A stretch of DNA of 25,897 nt, taken from the IMG/VR virus record IMGVR_UViG_3300028025_000331, positions 1 through 25,897 of that record; one strand, 5' to 3'. The DNA is from a virus. This document shows positions 1 through 7,999 of the stretch, piece by piece. Within the stretch, counting starts at the first letter, position 1, and every line of letters starts with the position of its first letter. The notes beneath the pieces were generated by a model. The model was not told the DNA's origin and ran no database searches. It saw only the letters and a program-made list of their open reading frames with translations. The translations under genes and the position numbers were made by a program.

Positions 1-126
1 CTGATTGATGTGCGCCTTGCTCGGTAGTAATCCATCGGATACTTTCTTGCGTAAAGGCGCTATCGCTGTGGCTTGTCGAAGGACAGCAATAGCGGCAGGC
101 GTGGCTTTCTTTGCAACAGGTTTCAT
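1..126 (-). CDS. Probable endolysin/peptidase, N-terminal fragment (cut by window edge)
   Basis: The first 42 codons of a gene read leftward from an ATG at 126 and run off the window with no stop. The visible N-terminus is MKPVAKKATPAAIAVLRQ, followed by SDGLLPSKAHINQ. The pattern SDG-x-L-x(3)-AH is one I recall from phage proteins whose next motif is SDHN and which are often annotated as endolysins or M15-type peptidases. The following motif lies outside the window, so the enzyme class cannot be confirmed. The start is only 3 bases after the stop of the holin-like gene, and the purine-rich end of that gene (GAGGGAAAG) serves as ribosome binding site. The position right after a holin-like gene fits a lysis cassette. 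Confidence 0.5.
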   Translation of the reverse strand, partial: MKPVAKKATPAAIAVLRQATAIAPLRKKVSDGLLPSKAHINQ

Positions 127-129
127 CGT

Positions 130-333
130 TCACTTCTTTCCCTCTTGTAGCATCATCTGGTATAAAATCTCTACCTTGGTTTCTAATCTAGTAATAGAAT
201 CTTTAACGCTTGAACCACCATTAGGCTTGAGTTCATTGAGGTAGTGCTTAACAAGCCAGCGCACTGCGCCAACAAAGCCACCAATGATTGTGCATACTGC
301 AACAGCAATTGTTGCGTAGTCTTGTGCCTGCAT
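130..333 (-). CDS. Holin-like small membrane protein, 67 aa
   Basis: A short protein with a single hydrophobic helix at about residues 6-28 (ATIAVAVCTIIGGFVGAV). A conserved-looking linker ELKPNGGSS and a charged C-terminal helix with heptad spacing (about residues 42-62, containing DSITRLETKVEIL) follow. One membrane segment plus a short coiled coil is a common layout of small phage proteins next to endolysins, and the ELKPNGGSS linker is one I recall from such genes. The inferred role is membrane permeabilisation at lysis. Its ATG overlaps the upstream TAA by one base (TAATG), suggesting translational coupling to the tail gene. It could also be another membrane-bound lysis helper. Confidence 0.6.
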   Translation of the reverse strand: MQAQDYATIAVAVCTIIGGFVGAVRWLVKHYLNELKPNGGSSVKDSITRLETKVEILYQMMLQEGKK

Positions 334-2540
334 TAGACCGTCCTAATGGTTACTAAGAGCAATCCGCCATATCCGCTGAATCGCTTATCCGAAGGTGTTG
401 CATTTCTAAAGTCCATCTCTTCGATAAGTCCAATGTAAGACTCACCAGTTCTAAAGTCTTCAACACGGATGGTGTCACCAACGTTTTCAATGTTTTCTAG
501 TTGGCTCATACGAACGTATGCTGAGCCTTCATAGCCAACCTCTACGCCGAAGTGATCTGATTCGTGGTCAAAGCAAGACAATGGATACTGGATAAGTCTC
601 TGACGTGGGATAGCAGGCAGTGCCTTGATCTGGTAACCAGTAAACAATGGTCCCTTAGTTACATCAGTAGATGAACGAGTCAGTGTGAACTGGAAGCCAA
701 GGTACTCTTGAGATGCCTGTGGATAGTTGATGTTAACCTCTGGCACAGTAGATTCCTGAGCAAAGGTACCGATGCGGAAGAAGTTATCTGCATAGTCAAT
801 AGAATCAATGTTAAGTCCACCATTAGTGGTATCTACACGAGCCTGCATTAACTTATAGATCTTTAGTTCTAGTGTGTTGTAGCGTACATAACCTGTACGC
901 AAGAAGCCCTCTGCTAATAGAGTAGATGCTGATTCAATGTAGATAGTTCCGTCTGTTCCATTACCAGCGTTGCAGAATGCAAGGCGGTTGGTATCACCAA
1001 GGAAAGCACAGGCTGTTGTGTAGTGGGTTAGCGTGTCTGCTGGGTCATATAAGTCATAGGCATACGGGAATTGTAGGTTGCCTAGTGGTTGACCCATATC
1101 AATACGAGTTACACCGACCTGACCATCCACACCAGATGCTGCCCAGATGTATCTATCACGGAAACCAAAGTCAAAGACTGGTTGGTCTGATTCAAAAATC
1201 AAAGCACCGTAGGTAATAGAACCATCTAACTGACTAGCATCTGCCATACGCATACCTTGGTTGGTGCCAATAGCCATATTGCCAAGGTAGTAAGCAATCT
1301 TAAATACAATCTCACCTACTGGTAGTTCTGCTGCAGTGATAGCACTGGTCAGTGTAGGCATAGCACCTGCTGTAGTCAGAGTAAACTTATAGATATTAGA
1401 TTGGATACCTGAGTATCCTGAGATGTAGATAGCAGCACCACTAGAGGTAACGCTAGTAAAGATATGGTCTTGGTCTCTGTGTGTATAGACGGCAGTAGGC
1501 ATAGATGACTGGTTAGTTGGAAACTCATAGACTGAATCATTGACGCACATAATGATACGTTCTTTGGTGTATTCCATAACAGCGTTGGTAGTTGCAACCG
1601 TAGTTGACTGGAACATTTGAGTTTCTGCAGTAGTTGAGTCACCAGTTAATGGCTTCTTAAACACAGTAAGTCTTTGGTTTGCGCCAACTAATTTATTGGT
1701 AACCCAGTAAGCGTTGACTCCATCATCACAGATAGCAAATACTGGGTAGTCTGATCCTGAGTTGTAATCAATGAAGTGGATAATCTCTGCTACGCCTGTA
1801 CCTGCTGGGCTAACTGGGGTAGATGCAACGTTAGAAGCAGTCTTTGCATAGGTAAAGGTGGTAGTTGTTGGCACCGCTGTAATGGTATAGGTACCATTGA
1901 AGGTAGCATCCACACCAGTAATGACAATCTCCATACCAGTACATAGACCGTGTACTGCACTGGTTGTCAGCGTTGCTACATTTGTAGTAAGGGCTTTGTT
2001 AGTAATAGATACTGTGATCTTTGGAAAGACTTTATCTACATCGTACTCATCTGTAAGAAGTACACCGTCGTACTTGATACTGTTTGTGGTCCATTGGATA
2101 GAACGCATCATTTGCCACGGACGACCATTGGCCTGAATACCACCAGTAACTACGTGCTGGCTGACACAAGACTTGAGCAGTGTTGCTTGTCCTTTAGTCC
2201 AGACATCAATGCCCTTAGACTCTGTGTACTGGAAGCGTAGTGACTCATCCTGGATAGGTTCAAAGAACTTGATGCCTTGTCCGTAGTGGAATGAAGACTG
2301 AGAGCGTAGCCACCAACCAGTAAGCGTCTGCTCACCAGGCTCACGGCTCTGGTCAATCTGTTGCTTACGGTACTGCGCTGTTACGCGACGATATGGTGAG
2401 TCGTCACTATTCATCAAGAAGAAAGGAAGACCGCCGATTGCTACATCGTAGGCTTCACCAGTTGCTGAATAGTTGGTAGATCCTGCAGGGTTGGAAAGGG
2501 TATAGACCAGACCCTCGGTAATATCATCGCCGTATGGCAT
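333..2540 (-). CDS. Tail nozzle-type structural protein (T7 gp12-like role), 735 aa
   Basis: A large beta-rich protein with no enzyme motif. Residues 1 to about 170 contain SPYRRVTAQYRKQQIDQS and GWWLRSQSSFHYGQG. Residues about 172-251 form an Ig-like module (VSITNKALTTNVATLTT, HGL, NGTYTITAVPTTTTFTYA). The centre (about 255-560) has repeated short beta segments such as YIWAASGVDG that look like propeller blades, and the C-terminal 170 residues include EDFRTGESYIGLIEEMDF. Its length is close to the T7 nozzle gp12, it lies downstream of the adaptor-type gene, and no tape-measure or tail-tube gene is visible. I therefore infer the distal tail nozzle; the match is by size, context and fold impression, not by clear sequence identity. 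A good ribosome site (AAAGGAG) sits 5-6 bases before the ATG. Only its start is separated from its neighbour by a real gap (2541-2610). Confidence 0.6.
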   Translation of the reverse strand: MPYGDDITEGLVYTLSNPAGSTNYSATGEAYDVAIGGLPFFLMNSDDSPYRRVTAQYRKQQIDQSREPGEQTLTGWWLRSQSSFHYGQGIKFFEPIQDESLRFQYTESKGIDVWTKGQATLLKSCVSQHVVTGGIQANGRPWQMMRSIQWTTNSIKYDGVLLTDEYDVDKVFPKITVSITNKALTTNVATLTTSAVHGLCTGMEIVITGVDATFNGTYTITAVPTTTTFTYAKTASNVASTPVSPAGTGVAEIIHFIDYNSGSDYPVFAICDDGVNAYWVTNKLVGANQRLTVFKKPLTGDSTTAETQMFQSTTVATTNAVMEYTKERIIMCVNDSVYEFPTNQSSMPTAVYTHRDQDHIFTSVTSSGAAIYISGYSGIQSNIYKFTLTTAGAMPTLTSAITAAELPVGEIVFKIAYYLGNMAIGTNQGMRMADASQLDGSITYGALIFESDQPVFDFGFRDRYIWAASGVDGQVGVTRIDMGQPLGNLQFPYAYDLYDPADTLTHYTTACAFLGDTNRLAFCNAGNGTDGTIYIESASTLLAEGFLRTGYVRYNTLELKIYKLMQARVDTTNGGLNIDSIDYADNFFRIGTFAQESTVPEVNINYPQASQEYLGFQFTLTRSSTDVTKGPLFTGYQIKALPAIPRQRLIQYPLSCFDHESDHFGVEVGYEGSAYVRMSQLENIENVGDTIRVEDFRTGESYIGLIEEMDFRNATPSDKRFSGYGGLLLVTIRTV

Positions 2541-2563
2541 CTACACTCCTTTAAGTTGGCATA

Positions 2564-2592
2564 AAAATATGAACAGTTTAGAGACTTGTTCA
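2564..2592 (-). promoter_or_regulatory. Possible promoter or weak hairpin upstream of the 735-aa tail gene
   Basis: The 70-base gap 2541-2610 is one of the few real intergenic spaces. On the minus strand it holds TGAACA (2587-2592), a 17-base spacer, then TATTTT (2564-2569). Each hexamer matches 4 of 6 sigma70 consensus positions. The same stretch can fold as GAAC-A-AGT, a six-base loop, then ACT-GTTC (2571-2591), followed by ATATTTTT, which would resemble a weak terminator. The sequence does not decide between the two readings. A fresh transcript starting near 2557 would carry the strong ribosome site of the tail gene. Confidence 0.3.
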
Positions 2593-2610
2593 GGTCTGTA
2601 AGATTAAAAG

Positions 2611-2955
2611 TTAAGCAGGAAGTTCTACTTCAACCCACGCTAGGGTTGCTTCATCCCAATTAAAGAACTTGCCTTCTTCTACTGGCATTGGAGTTGGAGC
2701 GTTCCATACATAAGTCTCAGTATCTAGTGTCCAAGATTCGTATGGCTTAGGTGCTGCAAATCCTGTACCGTCCCAAGTGTAACCAACGCCTGCATAGTTC
2801 TTATGTAGTGGTCGTCCTTCTGGGTGCTGGTTAGCGTGTGTATTGTAGGAAGTCTGTACCCACTCACCGCCAAGGTTTGCCTGACACCATTCCTTGGTGT
2901 CTGCAACGATTACCTGCTCGACAACTCCATCTACTACTTTAGCAAAATGTGCCAT
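2611..2955 (-). CDS. Conserved phage protein of tail-fibre region, 114 aa
   Basis: The protein starts MAHFAKVVDGVVEQVIVAD and continues with WVQTSYNTH, a HKNYAGVGYTWD block near residue 52, a KPYESWTLD block near residue 71, and a Trp-rich C-terminus (WNAPTPMP, FNWDEATLAWVEV). I recall proteins with this MAHFAK start and NYAG-GY-WD / PKPY-SW-L blocks next to tail-fibre genes of cyanophages and other aquatic phages. Their function is not established; an accessory fibre or fibre-folding role is only an inference from position. Its ATG directly follows the TAA of the 67-aa gene, and its ribosome site lies within that gene's Lys-rich end. Confidence 0.6.
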   Translation of the reverse strand: MAHFAKVVDGVVEQVIVADTKEWCQANLGGEWVQTSYNTHANQHPEGRPLHKNYAGVGYTWDGTGFAAPKPYESWTLDTETYVWNAPTPMPVEEGKFFNWDEATLAWVEVELPA

Positions 2956-3159
2956 TTACTTATCCTTTTCTTCGCCGTAAAGCGTTGCTGTATTTACTAA
3001 CTTGACTTCGCGCTTTGTCACAATGCCACCCTTTTCATCAAGTTGAGACTTGGCTGTTACCTCATCATCTGCAATAATGTGAACTAACATCACTACTTCA
3101 TATGAGAAGCATTGTGTTTGCTTTGTTTCTTTAATTTTAGTTACGTTATCTTTAGTCAT
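2956..3159 (-). CDS. Small conserved phage protein, 67 aa, unknown function
   Basis: A small soluble protein with a charged N-terminus (MTKDNVTKIKETKQTQ), a hydrophobic strand CFSYEVVMLVHIIAD near residues 17-31, and a charged second half containing EKGGIVTKREVKLV. The alternation of strand and helix suggests a compact alpha/beta fold. It has a near-consensus ribosome site (AAGGAGA, 5 bases before the ATG) that overlaps the stop codon of the large glycine-rich fibre gene. It is followed without a gap by the 114-aa gene (TAA then ATG). I do not recognise a function. Its place between fibre and tail genes suggests a fibre accessory. Confidence 0.55.
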   Translation of the reverse strand: MTKDNVTKIKETKQTQCFSYEVVMLVHIIADDEVTAKSQLDEKGGIVTKREVKLVNTATLYGEEKDK

Positions 3160-3168
3160 TGGATCTCC

Positions 3169-5535
3169 TTATACTGGGTAACGGATAATAACTATACCAG
3201 AGCCACCATTATTGTTTGCTCCTGTGCCTCCGCCACCGCCACCACCGCCTGTATTAGCAGTACCTGAACTTGGTGATTGCACACTTGAATAACCTCTACC
3301 ACCACCACCTGCACCTCCTGCGCCGCCTGAAGAAACGTTACCGCCACCTCCACCGCCGCCAGCGTAAGTAACAGATGTGCCTGTGATCGCTACTGCAACA
3401 CCTGCACCACCAGCGCCAGTTACAGTTGATGTTGCGTTAGCACCTACTGCGCCAGCACCACCGCCACCACCTGAAGCAGAATCGCTTGCGCCATTATTTG
3501 CACCACCTGCATAACCTTGGTTTGCTGTACCAGCACCACCAACATTTGAAACTGCAAATCCAACACCAGCGCCACCACCAGAACCACCAGCAGCACCAGG
3601 ACCAGCAGATGTATTTCCTGGACCAGATCTAGCACTTGAACCATAGCCACCACCAGTTGATGTAATAGTGCTGAACACTGAATTACTACCGTTTGTTCCA
3701 ACGTTAGTATCAACAGTAATCGCACCAGCACCGCCAGCACCGACAGTAACTGTGTAGTTTGTTGCAGTAAGAGATAGAGCCGTTTCTAATGATCCGCCTC
3801 CACCAGTTGCGGTAACTGTAGAACGTAAACCGCCCGCTCCACCGCCACCACCCTTGTTGGCGTAACCACCACCACCACCACCTGCAACTACTAAGTAGTC
3901 AGCAGTTAATGATTGCGTAGGAGTAAATGTTCCTGAACTTGTAAATGTATGAACCCAGTGAGTTCCAGTATTAGTAACTGTTCCACCAAACGCTTTGGCT
4001 AGTGTGTAGGAAACAATAACGATGCCTGATCCGCCTGCGCTTGCCGCATAACCAAGAGAACCACCACCACCGCCGCCGCCTGTATTTACTGTACCAGCAA
4101 CGCTTGAAATGGCATTTCCTGCACCTCTACCGCCACCGCCTGAGCCACCAGTACCACCTGTTTGTGGTGTGATTCCACTTCCACCGCCACCGCCTGCGTA
4201 TGTAACAGATGAACCTGAAATAGAAGTCGCAACTCCAGCGCCACCATTACCACCACCGCCGCTTGAGTTTCCACCTACTGCTCCTGCACCACCACCACCA
4301 CCGCCTGGTGTATCGGCAGATGGAACAACCGAACCACCCGCGTAACCTTGATTTGCTGTACCAGCACAACCCGCGCCGCTAAATTGATAACCAATACCAC
4401 CACCGCCTGAACCGCCTGTGACTTGACTTGCACCGTTACTTAAACCAGCAGAACCGCCAAGACTTGTGATTGTACCAAATACAGAATTGCTGCCATTGGG
4501 TATAACATCTCCACGATTTGCACCTGCTGGTCCACCAGCACCAACAGTTACTGTGTAATTAGTTCCATTTGTAAGAGATAGCGCAGACTCTAAAGAACCG
4601 CCACCGCCTGTAGCAGTTACTGTGGAGCGAAGTCCACCCGCTCCACCACCACCGCCAGCAAGACCGCCAGCGTTGTCATTAGCACCACCACCGCCACCTG
4701 CTACTACAAGATAGTTAGCAGTAAGGTTTGCAGATGGAGTGAATGTGCCTGAAGAATTAAATGTGTGAATAAAGACAGGATAATTTGGCATTGTAATAGT
4801 TCCACCAGTTGCACCTGCAGCACCAGTATAAAAAGTATCTGAAGAGGTAAATGTGTGGATTGTGTTGCCACCTGAAGTAGTTATAGTTCCGCCGTAGGCT
4901 CTTTGTGTAGTGCCTGAGTAACGGGCTATGACAACTCCTGAACCACCTGCTGCTGTAGTAGCACCTGAACCGCTACCAGTAGCACCATTACCTGTATTGC
5001 TTGTTCCTGCTACTGCACTATTTCCACCAGCACCACCAGTTGCATAAGTTACGGATGAACCAGTAATCGCTACTGCTAAACCTGCACCTGCTGCTCCAGT
5101 GGTTGCACCTGAAGCATTGCCACCAACACCACCAGCACCACCACCACCGCCGTTGTTAGAGCCTGAACCTGTACCGCCAGCAAAACCTTGATTGGCAGTT
5201 CCTGCGCCACCAGCATAAGTATTAGCAGAACCACCACCGCCTGAACCGCCAGATGCACCAGTGGATTCAATGCCATTTGCATCTTTTCCACCCCTACCGC
5301 CACCAATAGATGTAATGGTAGAAAACACTGAATTGTTGCCGTTAACTCCAGCAGCACCACCAGCGCCGACTGTTACAGCATAAGGAGTATTTAATGCAAG
5401 AGTTAATGCAGTCTCTAATGATCCGCCTCCGCCAGTTGCGGTTACAGTTGAACGAAGACCGCCTGCTCCACCGCCAGCGTTCCAACTTCCACCATTACCT
5501 GAACCGCCACCACCTGCAACGACAAGGTAGTCAAC
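3169..5535 (-). repeat. Three in-frame coding repeats of about 0.8 kb
   Basis: The DNA encoding the YLVVAGGGG start of each module recurs near 5510-5535, 4690-4720 and 3880-3905, a spacing of roughly 810-820 bases. The best conserved segment encodes RSTVTATGGGGSLE (near 5420-5460, 4600-4640 and 3790-3830), where the outer two copies look nearly identical by eye. Between anchors, many CCA/CCG trinucleotide runs (polyglycine codons on the minus strand) add slippage-prone microsatellite stretches. Confidence 0.75.
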
Positions 5536-5592
5536 GAGTATTCCTGCTTTAGAACCTGAAATAGAAGATGCAAAGATTCCGAGAATAGGCAT
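3169..5592 (-). CDS. Glycine-rich tail fibre, three tandem modules, 807 aa
   Basis: The protein consists of three homologous glycine-rich modules of about 200-240 residues. Each begins with YLVVAGGGG and continues with GGLRSTVTATGGGGSLE, a VTVGAGG block, NSVFxTITS, GTANQGxAGG, then SxVTYA. A GGSGIVI-type strand closes modules 2 and 3, and GGSGVVIARY closes module 1. Modules 2 and 3 are preceded by short beta linkers of the type HTFxSSGTFTP. This is the known glycine-rich domain of phage tail fibres and tip proteins, where poly-Gly helices pack into a trimeric or lattice tip that contacts the host. The first 20 residues (MPILGIFASSISG) probably anchor it. The gene overlaps the upstream stop by one base (TAATG). 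Module content can change by recombination between repeats, which suits a host-range determinant. Confidence 0.8.
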   Translation of the reverse strand: MPILGIFASSISGSKAGILVDYLVVAGGGGSGNGGSWNAGGGAGGLRSTVTATGGGGSLETALTLALNTPYAVTVGAGGAAGVNGNNSVFSTITSIGGGRGGKDANGIESTGASGGSGGGGSANTYAGGAGTANQGFAGGTGSGSNNGGGGGAGGVGGNASGATTGAAGAGLAVAITGSSVTYATGGAGGNSAVAGTSNTGNGATGSGSGATTAAGGSGVVIARYSGTTQRAYGGTITTSGGNTIHTFTSSDTFYTGAAGATGGTITMPNYPVFIHTFNSSGTFTPSANLTANYLVVAGGGGGANDNAGGLAGGGGGAGGLRSTVTATGGGGSLESALSLTNGTNYTVTVGAGGPAGANRGDVIPNGSNSVFGTITSLGGSAGLSNGASQVTGGSGGGGIGYQFSGAGCAGTANQGYAGGSVVPSADTPGGGGGGAGAVGGNSSGGGGNGGAGVATSISGSSVTYAGGGGGSGITPQTGGTGGSGGGGRGAGNAISSVAGTVNTGGGGGGGSLGYAASAGGSGIVIVSYTLAKAFGGTVTNTGTHWVHTFTSSGTFTPTQSLTADYLVVAGGGGGGYANKGGGGGAGGLRSTVTATGGGGSLETALSLTATNYTVTVGAGGAGAITVDTNVGTNGSNSVFSTITSTGGGYGSSARSGPGNTSAGPGAAGGSGGGAGVGFAVSNVGGAGTANQGYAGGANNGASDSASGGGGGAGAVGANATSTVTGAGGAGVAVAITGTSVTYAGGGGGGGNVSSGGAGGAGGGGRGYSSVQSPSSGTANTGGGGGGGGTGANNNGGSGIVIIRYPV

Positions 5593-5960
5593 TAGGCAAT
5601 ATCTCCAATCACATACCAGGCATCTGTTGCTACCTTAACTAAAGTTGCAGATGAATACTGCACTCGTAGTTTAGGTGCTGCAGCAGTTGCTCCGTTAGAA
5701 AGAATAGTTGTTGTACCAGATGTAACTGCTTGAATAGTTACCTGACCTGCACCAATCTGGATGATGTTGATTTGTGCTCCGATTGGGAATGCAACAGATG
5801 CGTTAGTTGGGATTGAGTAAGTCTGAGCAGATGCGTTGCTTGCTGTAATCAGTTCGTTGTTAGCATCTTGCAAGACAAAGGTATAAGTAGTTCCAGTTTT
5901 TGCGTCAATAGTCAACGGTGTTGATGGACTGACTGTGCCACCTACAATGTTAATAGCCAT
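5592..5960 (-). CDS. Stand-alone fibre-type beta domain protein, 122 aa
   Basis: A small, nearly all-beta protein with the core TYTFVLQDANNELITASN, TYSIPTNASVAFPIGAQIN, IIQIGAGQVTIQA, then RVQYSSATLVKV and a VIGDIA end. The same order of blocks ([57 protein letters not shown] end) forms the C-terminal 100 residues of the 267-aa fibre protein two genes upstream. This is therefore a separately encoded copy of a fibre domain. Its role, perhaps tip, adhesin or trimerisation unit, is inferred. Both ends overlap neighbours by one base (TAATG), so it should be made together with the other fibre parts. Confidence 0.65.
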   Translation of the reverse strand: MAINIVGGTVSPSTPLTIDAKTGTTYTFVLQDANNELITASNASAQTYSIPTNASVAFPIGAQINIIQIGAGQVTIQAVTSGTTTILSNGATAAAPKLRVQYSSATLVKVATDAWYVIGDIA

Positions 5961-6280
5961 TAGTTGCCATCCGATCCGAATGCTGAGAATGAGGTATTAC
6001 CACTTGTTGAGTACACGGTAATAACATCTGTGTTAGCCAATGTGATACCACCCTGTAGCGATAGCACAGCATTTGCAGCAAGCGGTACGTCGTATGCGAT
6101 GTAGTGCTCATTAGCAAGAGTTGCACCTGCTGGGCGCACTGCAATACGAAGGGAATCTTGTGTACCACCACGGTTTGCTGCCTGTAGTGTAGATACGATA
6201 GTTGCGCTAGTTGCTGTTAACAACGTTGTAGCAGTTGCAGCGCTAGGCGCTGACTGCGCTAGTACTTTATAGGCTGGCAT
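5960..6280 (-). CDS. Small beta-rich fibre-region protein, 106 aa
   Basis: The protein starts [20 protein letters not shown] and contains DSLRIAVRPAGATLANEHYI, then YDVPLAANAVLSLQGGITL, TDVITVYS, and ends TSFSAFGSDGN. I recall proteins with this start, the RVAVRPAGA-L-N-HYI block and the FSAFG end from many phage structural regions. They are usually annotated as hypothetical or structural. The alternating short hydrophobic strands suggest a single beta-sandwich. It lies in a TAATG-coupled series with the 267-aa and 122-aa fibre-type genes, which suggests a common complex. No enzymatic motif is visible. Confidence 0.6.
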   Translation of the reverse strand: MPAYKVLAQSAPSAATATTLLTATSATIVSTLQAANRGGTQDSLRIAVRPAGATLANEHYIAYDVPLAANAVLSLQGGITLANTDVITVYSTSGNTSFSAFGSDGN

Positions 6281-7083
6281 TAGGATAGATCCCCAATCAC
6301 TGTGAAGTTGTTACTTGATGTACAGATAATGGTTGCTGCACTGAATTGAGCGCGTAAGTCTGGGGCTGTTGATGTAGAACCAGTTGATGTAAGAACAGTA
6401 GTTCCATCGTTTCTAATCTGGACTGCTCCTGCTCCAAGGCGCTGTACGTTAATCTGCTGGCCCGTTGTAAAAACTCCATTAGGCACTGTCAGTGTTGTTG
6501 TTGAAGCACTGCTCATAGTGATTAACTTATTAACATCACCTGCTACTAGGCTGTAGTTAGCAGTCTTAGCGTTGATTGTTAGATCTGCAGTTGCAGGCGT
6601 AGCCCACTTAACTCCCAGTGTTGCTGCAGAATCTGCAGTCAGCACCTGTCCATTAGTTCCAACGGCAAGGTTATCTGGTACCGCACTTGCACTTGCTGCA
6701 ATAATGTCGCCCTTGGCTGTAACGATTGCATTAGGAATTGCTGCATCTGCTGTTGCCACACCTGCTGTGTAGAAGTTAAGGTCATCAGAAGTTAATACGT
6801 GCTTAACGGTAGCACCGCCAGTATGAGAGATAGCAGATGTTCCAGCACGACCACGAACAATAGTAAAGGTGTCGGTAGATACTGCTGTAATAAATACTAC
6901 TTCTTCATTCTGTGTATCAACATCGAGTGCAACTGTAAACTGGTCTACGTTGCCTGCTGCCAGCGTGACTCCACCCATAAGGGCAGAACCAGTACCAGCG
7001 GCTACAGTCATAGTGGTTGCACTGTTAGAAATTGTCGAAGCCAGCGTTGTTTCAACGCTGATAGACGAATACTTGCGAGTCAT
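6280..7083 (-). CDS. Tail-fibre-type protein, 267 aa
   Basis: Three parts are visible. Residues 1 to about 105 form a beta domain with [28 protein letters not shown], then [20 protein letters not shown] and SDDL; this RG-GT-A-H--GA-V-H-LT-DL pattern is common in phage fibre N-terminal domains. Residues about 120-163 hold [25 protein letters not shown] and GVKWATP, a shaft motif recurrent in fibres. Residues about 165-267 are the domain that also exists as the separate 122-aa gene and end VIGDLS. The ribosome site AGGAAAG lies upstream of the ATG. The inferred role is a fibre or fibre-attachment protein close to the adaptor gene upstream. Confidence 0.7.
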   Translation of the reverse strand: MTRKYSSISVETTLASTISNSATTMTVAAGTGSALMGGVTLAAGNVDQFTVALDVDTQNEEVVFITAVSTDTFTIVRGRAGTSAISHTGGATVKHVLTSDDLNFYTAGVATADAAIPNAIVTAKGDIIAASASAVPDNLAVGTNGQVLTADSAATLGVKWATPATADLTINAKTANYSLVAGDVNKLITMSSASTTTLTVPNGVFTTGQQINVQRLGAGAVQIRNDGTTVLTSTGSTSTAPDLRAQFSAATIICTSSNNFTVIGDLS

Positions 7084-7096
7084 TGGCTTTCCTTAC

Positions 7097-7999
7097 CTAA
7101 CGGGTATAGTGGATTCTTATTGGATACTTGTCTGCCAACTTCAACGCTTCTTCATTCAGACGCTGTTGATAGAGGGCAAAGATGTAACGTGATGCTGCAG
7201 CACCTGCAGATGATGGTAACTTGGAATCGTTTAGATCGGCTTCAGCACTAGAGAGATTGATTCGTCCAGCGTCAAGATAAGACAGTAGTTTGTATGATGC
7301 GCCGAGTACGACCACATCGCTGCAAGAATCTGGTAGACCAGATACGTCAGAAAAATCATCTGTATTTGCGTCAAGAGTGTTCGGCGTGGCGGTATACCAA
7401 ACCTGAATTGTACGACCAGGTTGTACGTTTTCATAGATGTTAATTGTATTGTTTGTGTTGAAGGTGGCAGCATTTGCCATACCATCTAAGCGCCAGCGAT
7501 TTACTGGTAGCCATTCCTGGCTAGAACCAGTGGTTTGCCAAGAGATAAATAGGACACCTTCGCAGTCATCAGGCAATGGGTATGTAACCTGAGATGCGTT
7601 AAAGGTAAATGTGTAAGAGTTAATAATCCACAACTTAGGATAGAAACTGTTGATCGTATCGTTGATAGCCTTCTTAATAGAGTTACGTGGGAAGGTTGGA
7701 GATAGAGTTACTGGTGCATACTGTGAGTGAGGCGATGCTGTAGTTCCTTGATATCCACGACCAAAGCCTGGGATAACGTTCATTACGTTATTAGCCTTGT
7801 CAAAGGAATCAATCCACATTAGTTCATCATCAACTTCAATAATACCTTTGGCTAAGTTAGAAGATGAGCCAACGGTGATAGATGTGCTAGTGGTTGTTAA
7901 ACCAGCAGGGTTAGCAACATAGGTAATACGGTCTTGACGTAAAGCGTAACCTTGTAAGTTAGCCTTTACCTCGTCCACCAGTTCGTTCAGTGTTGGCAT
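7097..7999 (-). CDS. Head-tail adaptor-type protein (T7 gp11-like role), 300 aa
   Basis: The N-terminus MPTLNELVDEVKANLQGY is helical and is followed by a beta insertion (TTSTSITVGSSSN, IEVDDELMWIDS, GRGYQGTTASPHS). The second half contains AINDTINSFYPKLW, YPLPDDCEGVLFISW, EWLPVNRWRLD, IYENVQPGRTIQVWY and LGASYKLLSYLDAGR. It ends with a helical RYIFALYQQRLNEEALKLA. I recall this second half as a widely conserved block of phage head-tail connector or adaptor proteins. Length, helix-rich ends and the presence of a nozzle-type gene in the same block support the role of T7 gp11. The adaptor would sit between portal and nozzle. Its ATG overlaps the stop of the glycosyltransferase gene by one base. 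Confidence 0.7.
   Translation of the reverse strand: MPTLNELVDEVKANLQGYALRQDRITYVANPAGLTTTSTSITVGSSSNLAKGIIEVDDELMWIDSFDKANNVMNVIPGFGRGYQGTTASPHSQYAPVTLSPTFPRNSIKKAINDTINSFYPKLWIINSYTFTFNASQVTYPLPDDCEGVLFISWQTTGSSQEWLPVNRWRLDGMANAATFNTNNTINIYENVQPGRTIQVWYTATPNTLDANTDDFSDVSGLPDSCSDVVVLGASYKLLSYLDAGRINLSSAEADLNDSKLPSSAGAAASRYIFALYQQRLNEEALKLADKYPIRIHYTR

Noticed and set aside
3444-5360. Leu/Val-rich frames in shifted register inside the glycine-rich fibre
   Set aside because: They are frame-shifted reads of GGN-rich codons, giving V/L/Q-rich sequence without ribosome sites.
3169-7083. Diversity-generating retroelement acting on the fibre genes
   Set aside because: No reverse transcriptase gene and no template/variable repeat pair with adenine-specific differences is visible in the window.
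6799-7251. 150-aa plus-strand open frame
   Set aside because: It spans the end of the adaptor gene and start of the 267-aa gene on the other strand, which both have family-like sequence; the plus-strand product is Cys/Ser-rich and looks random.
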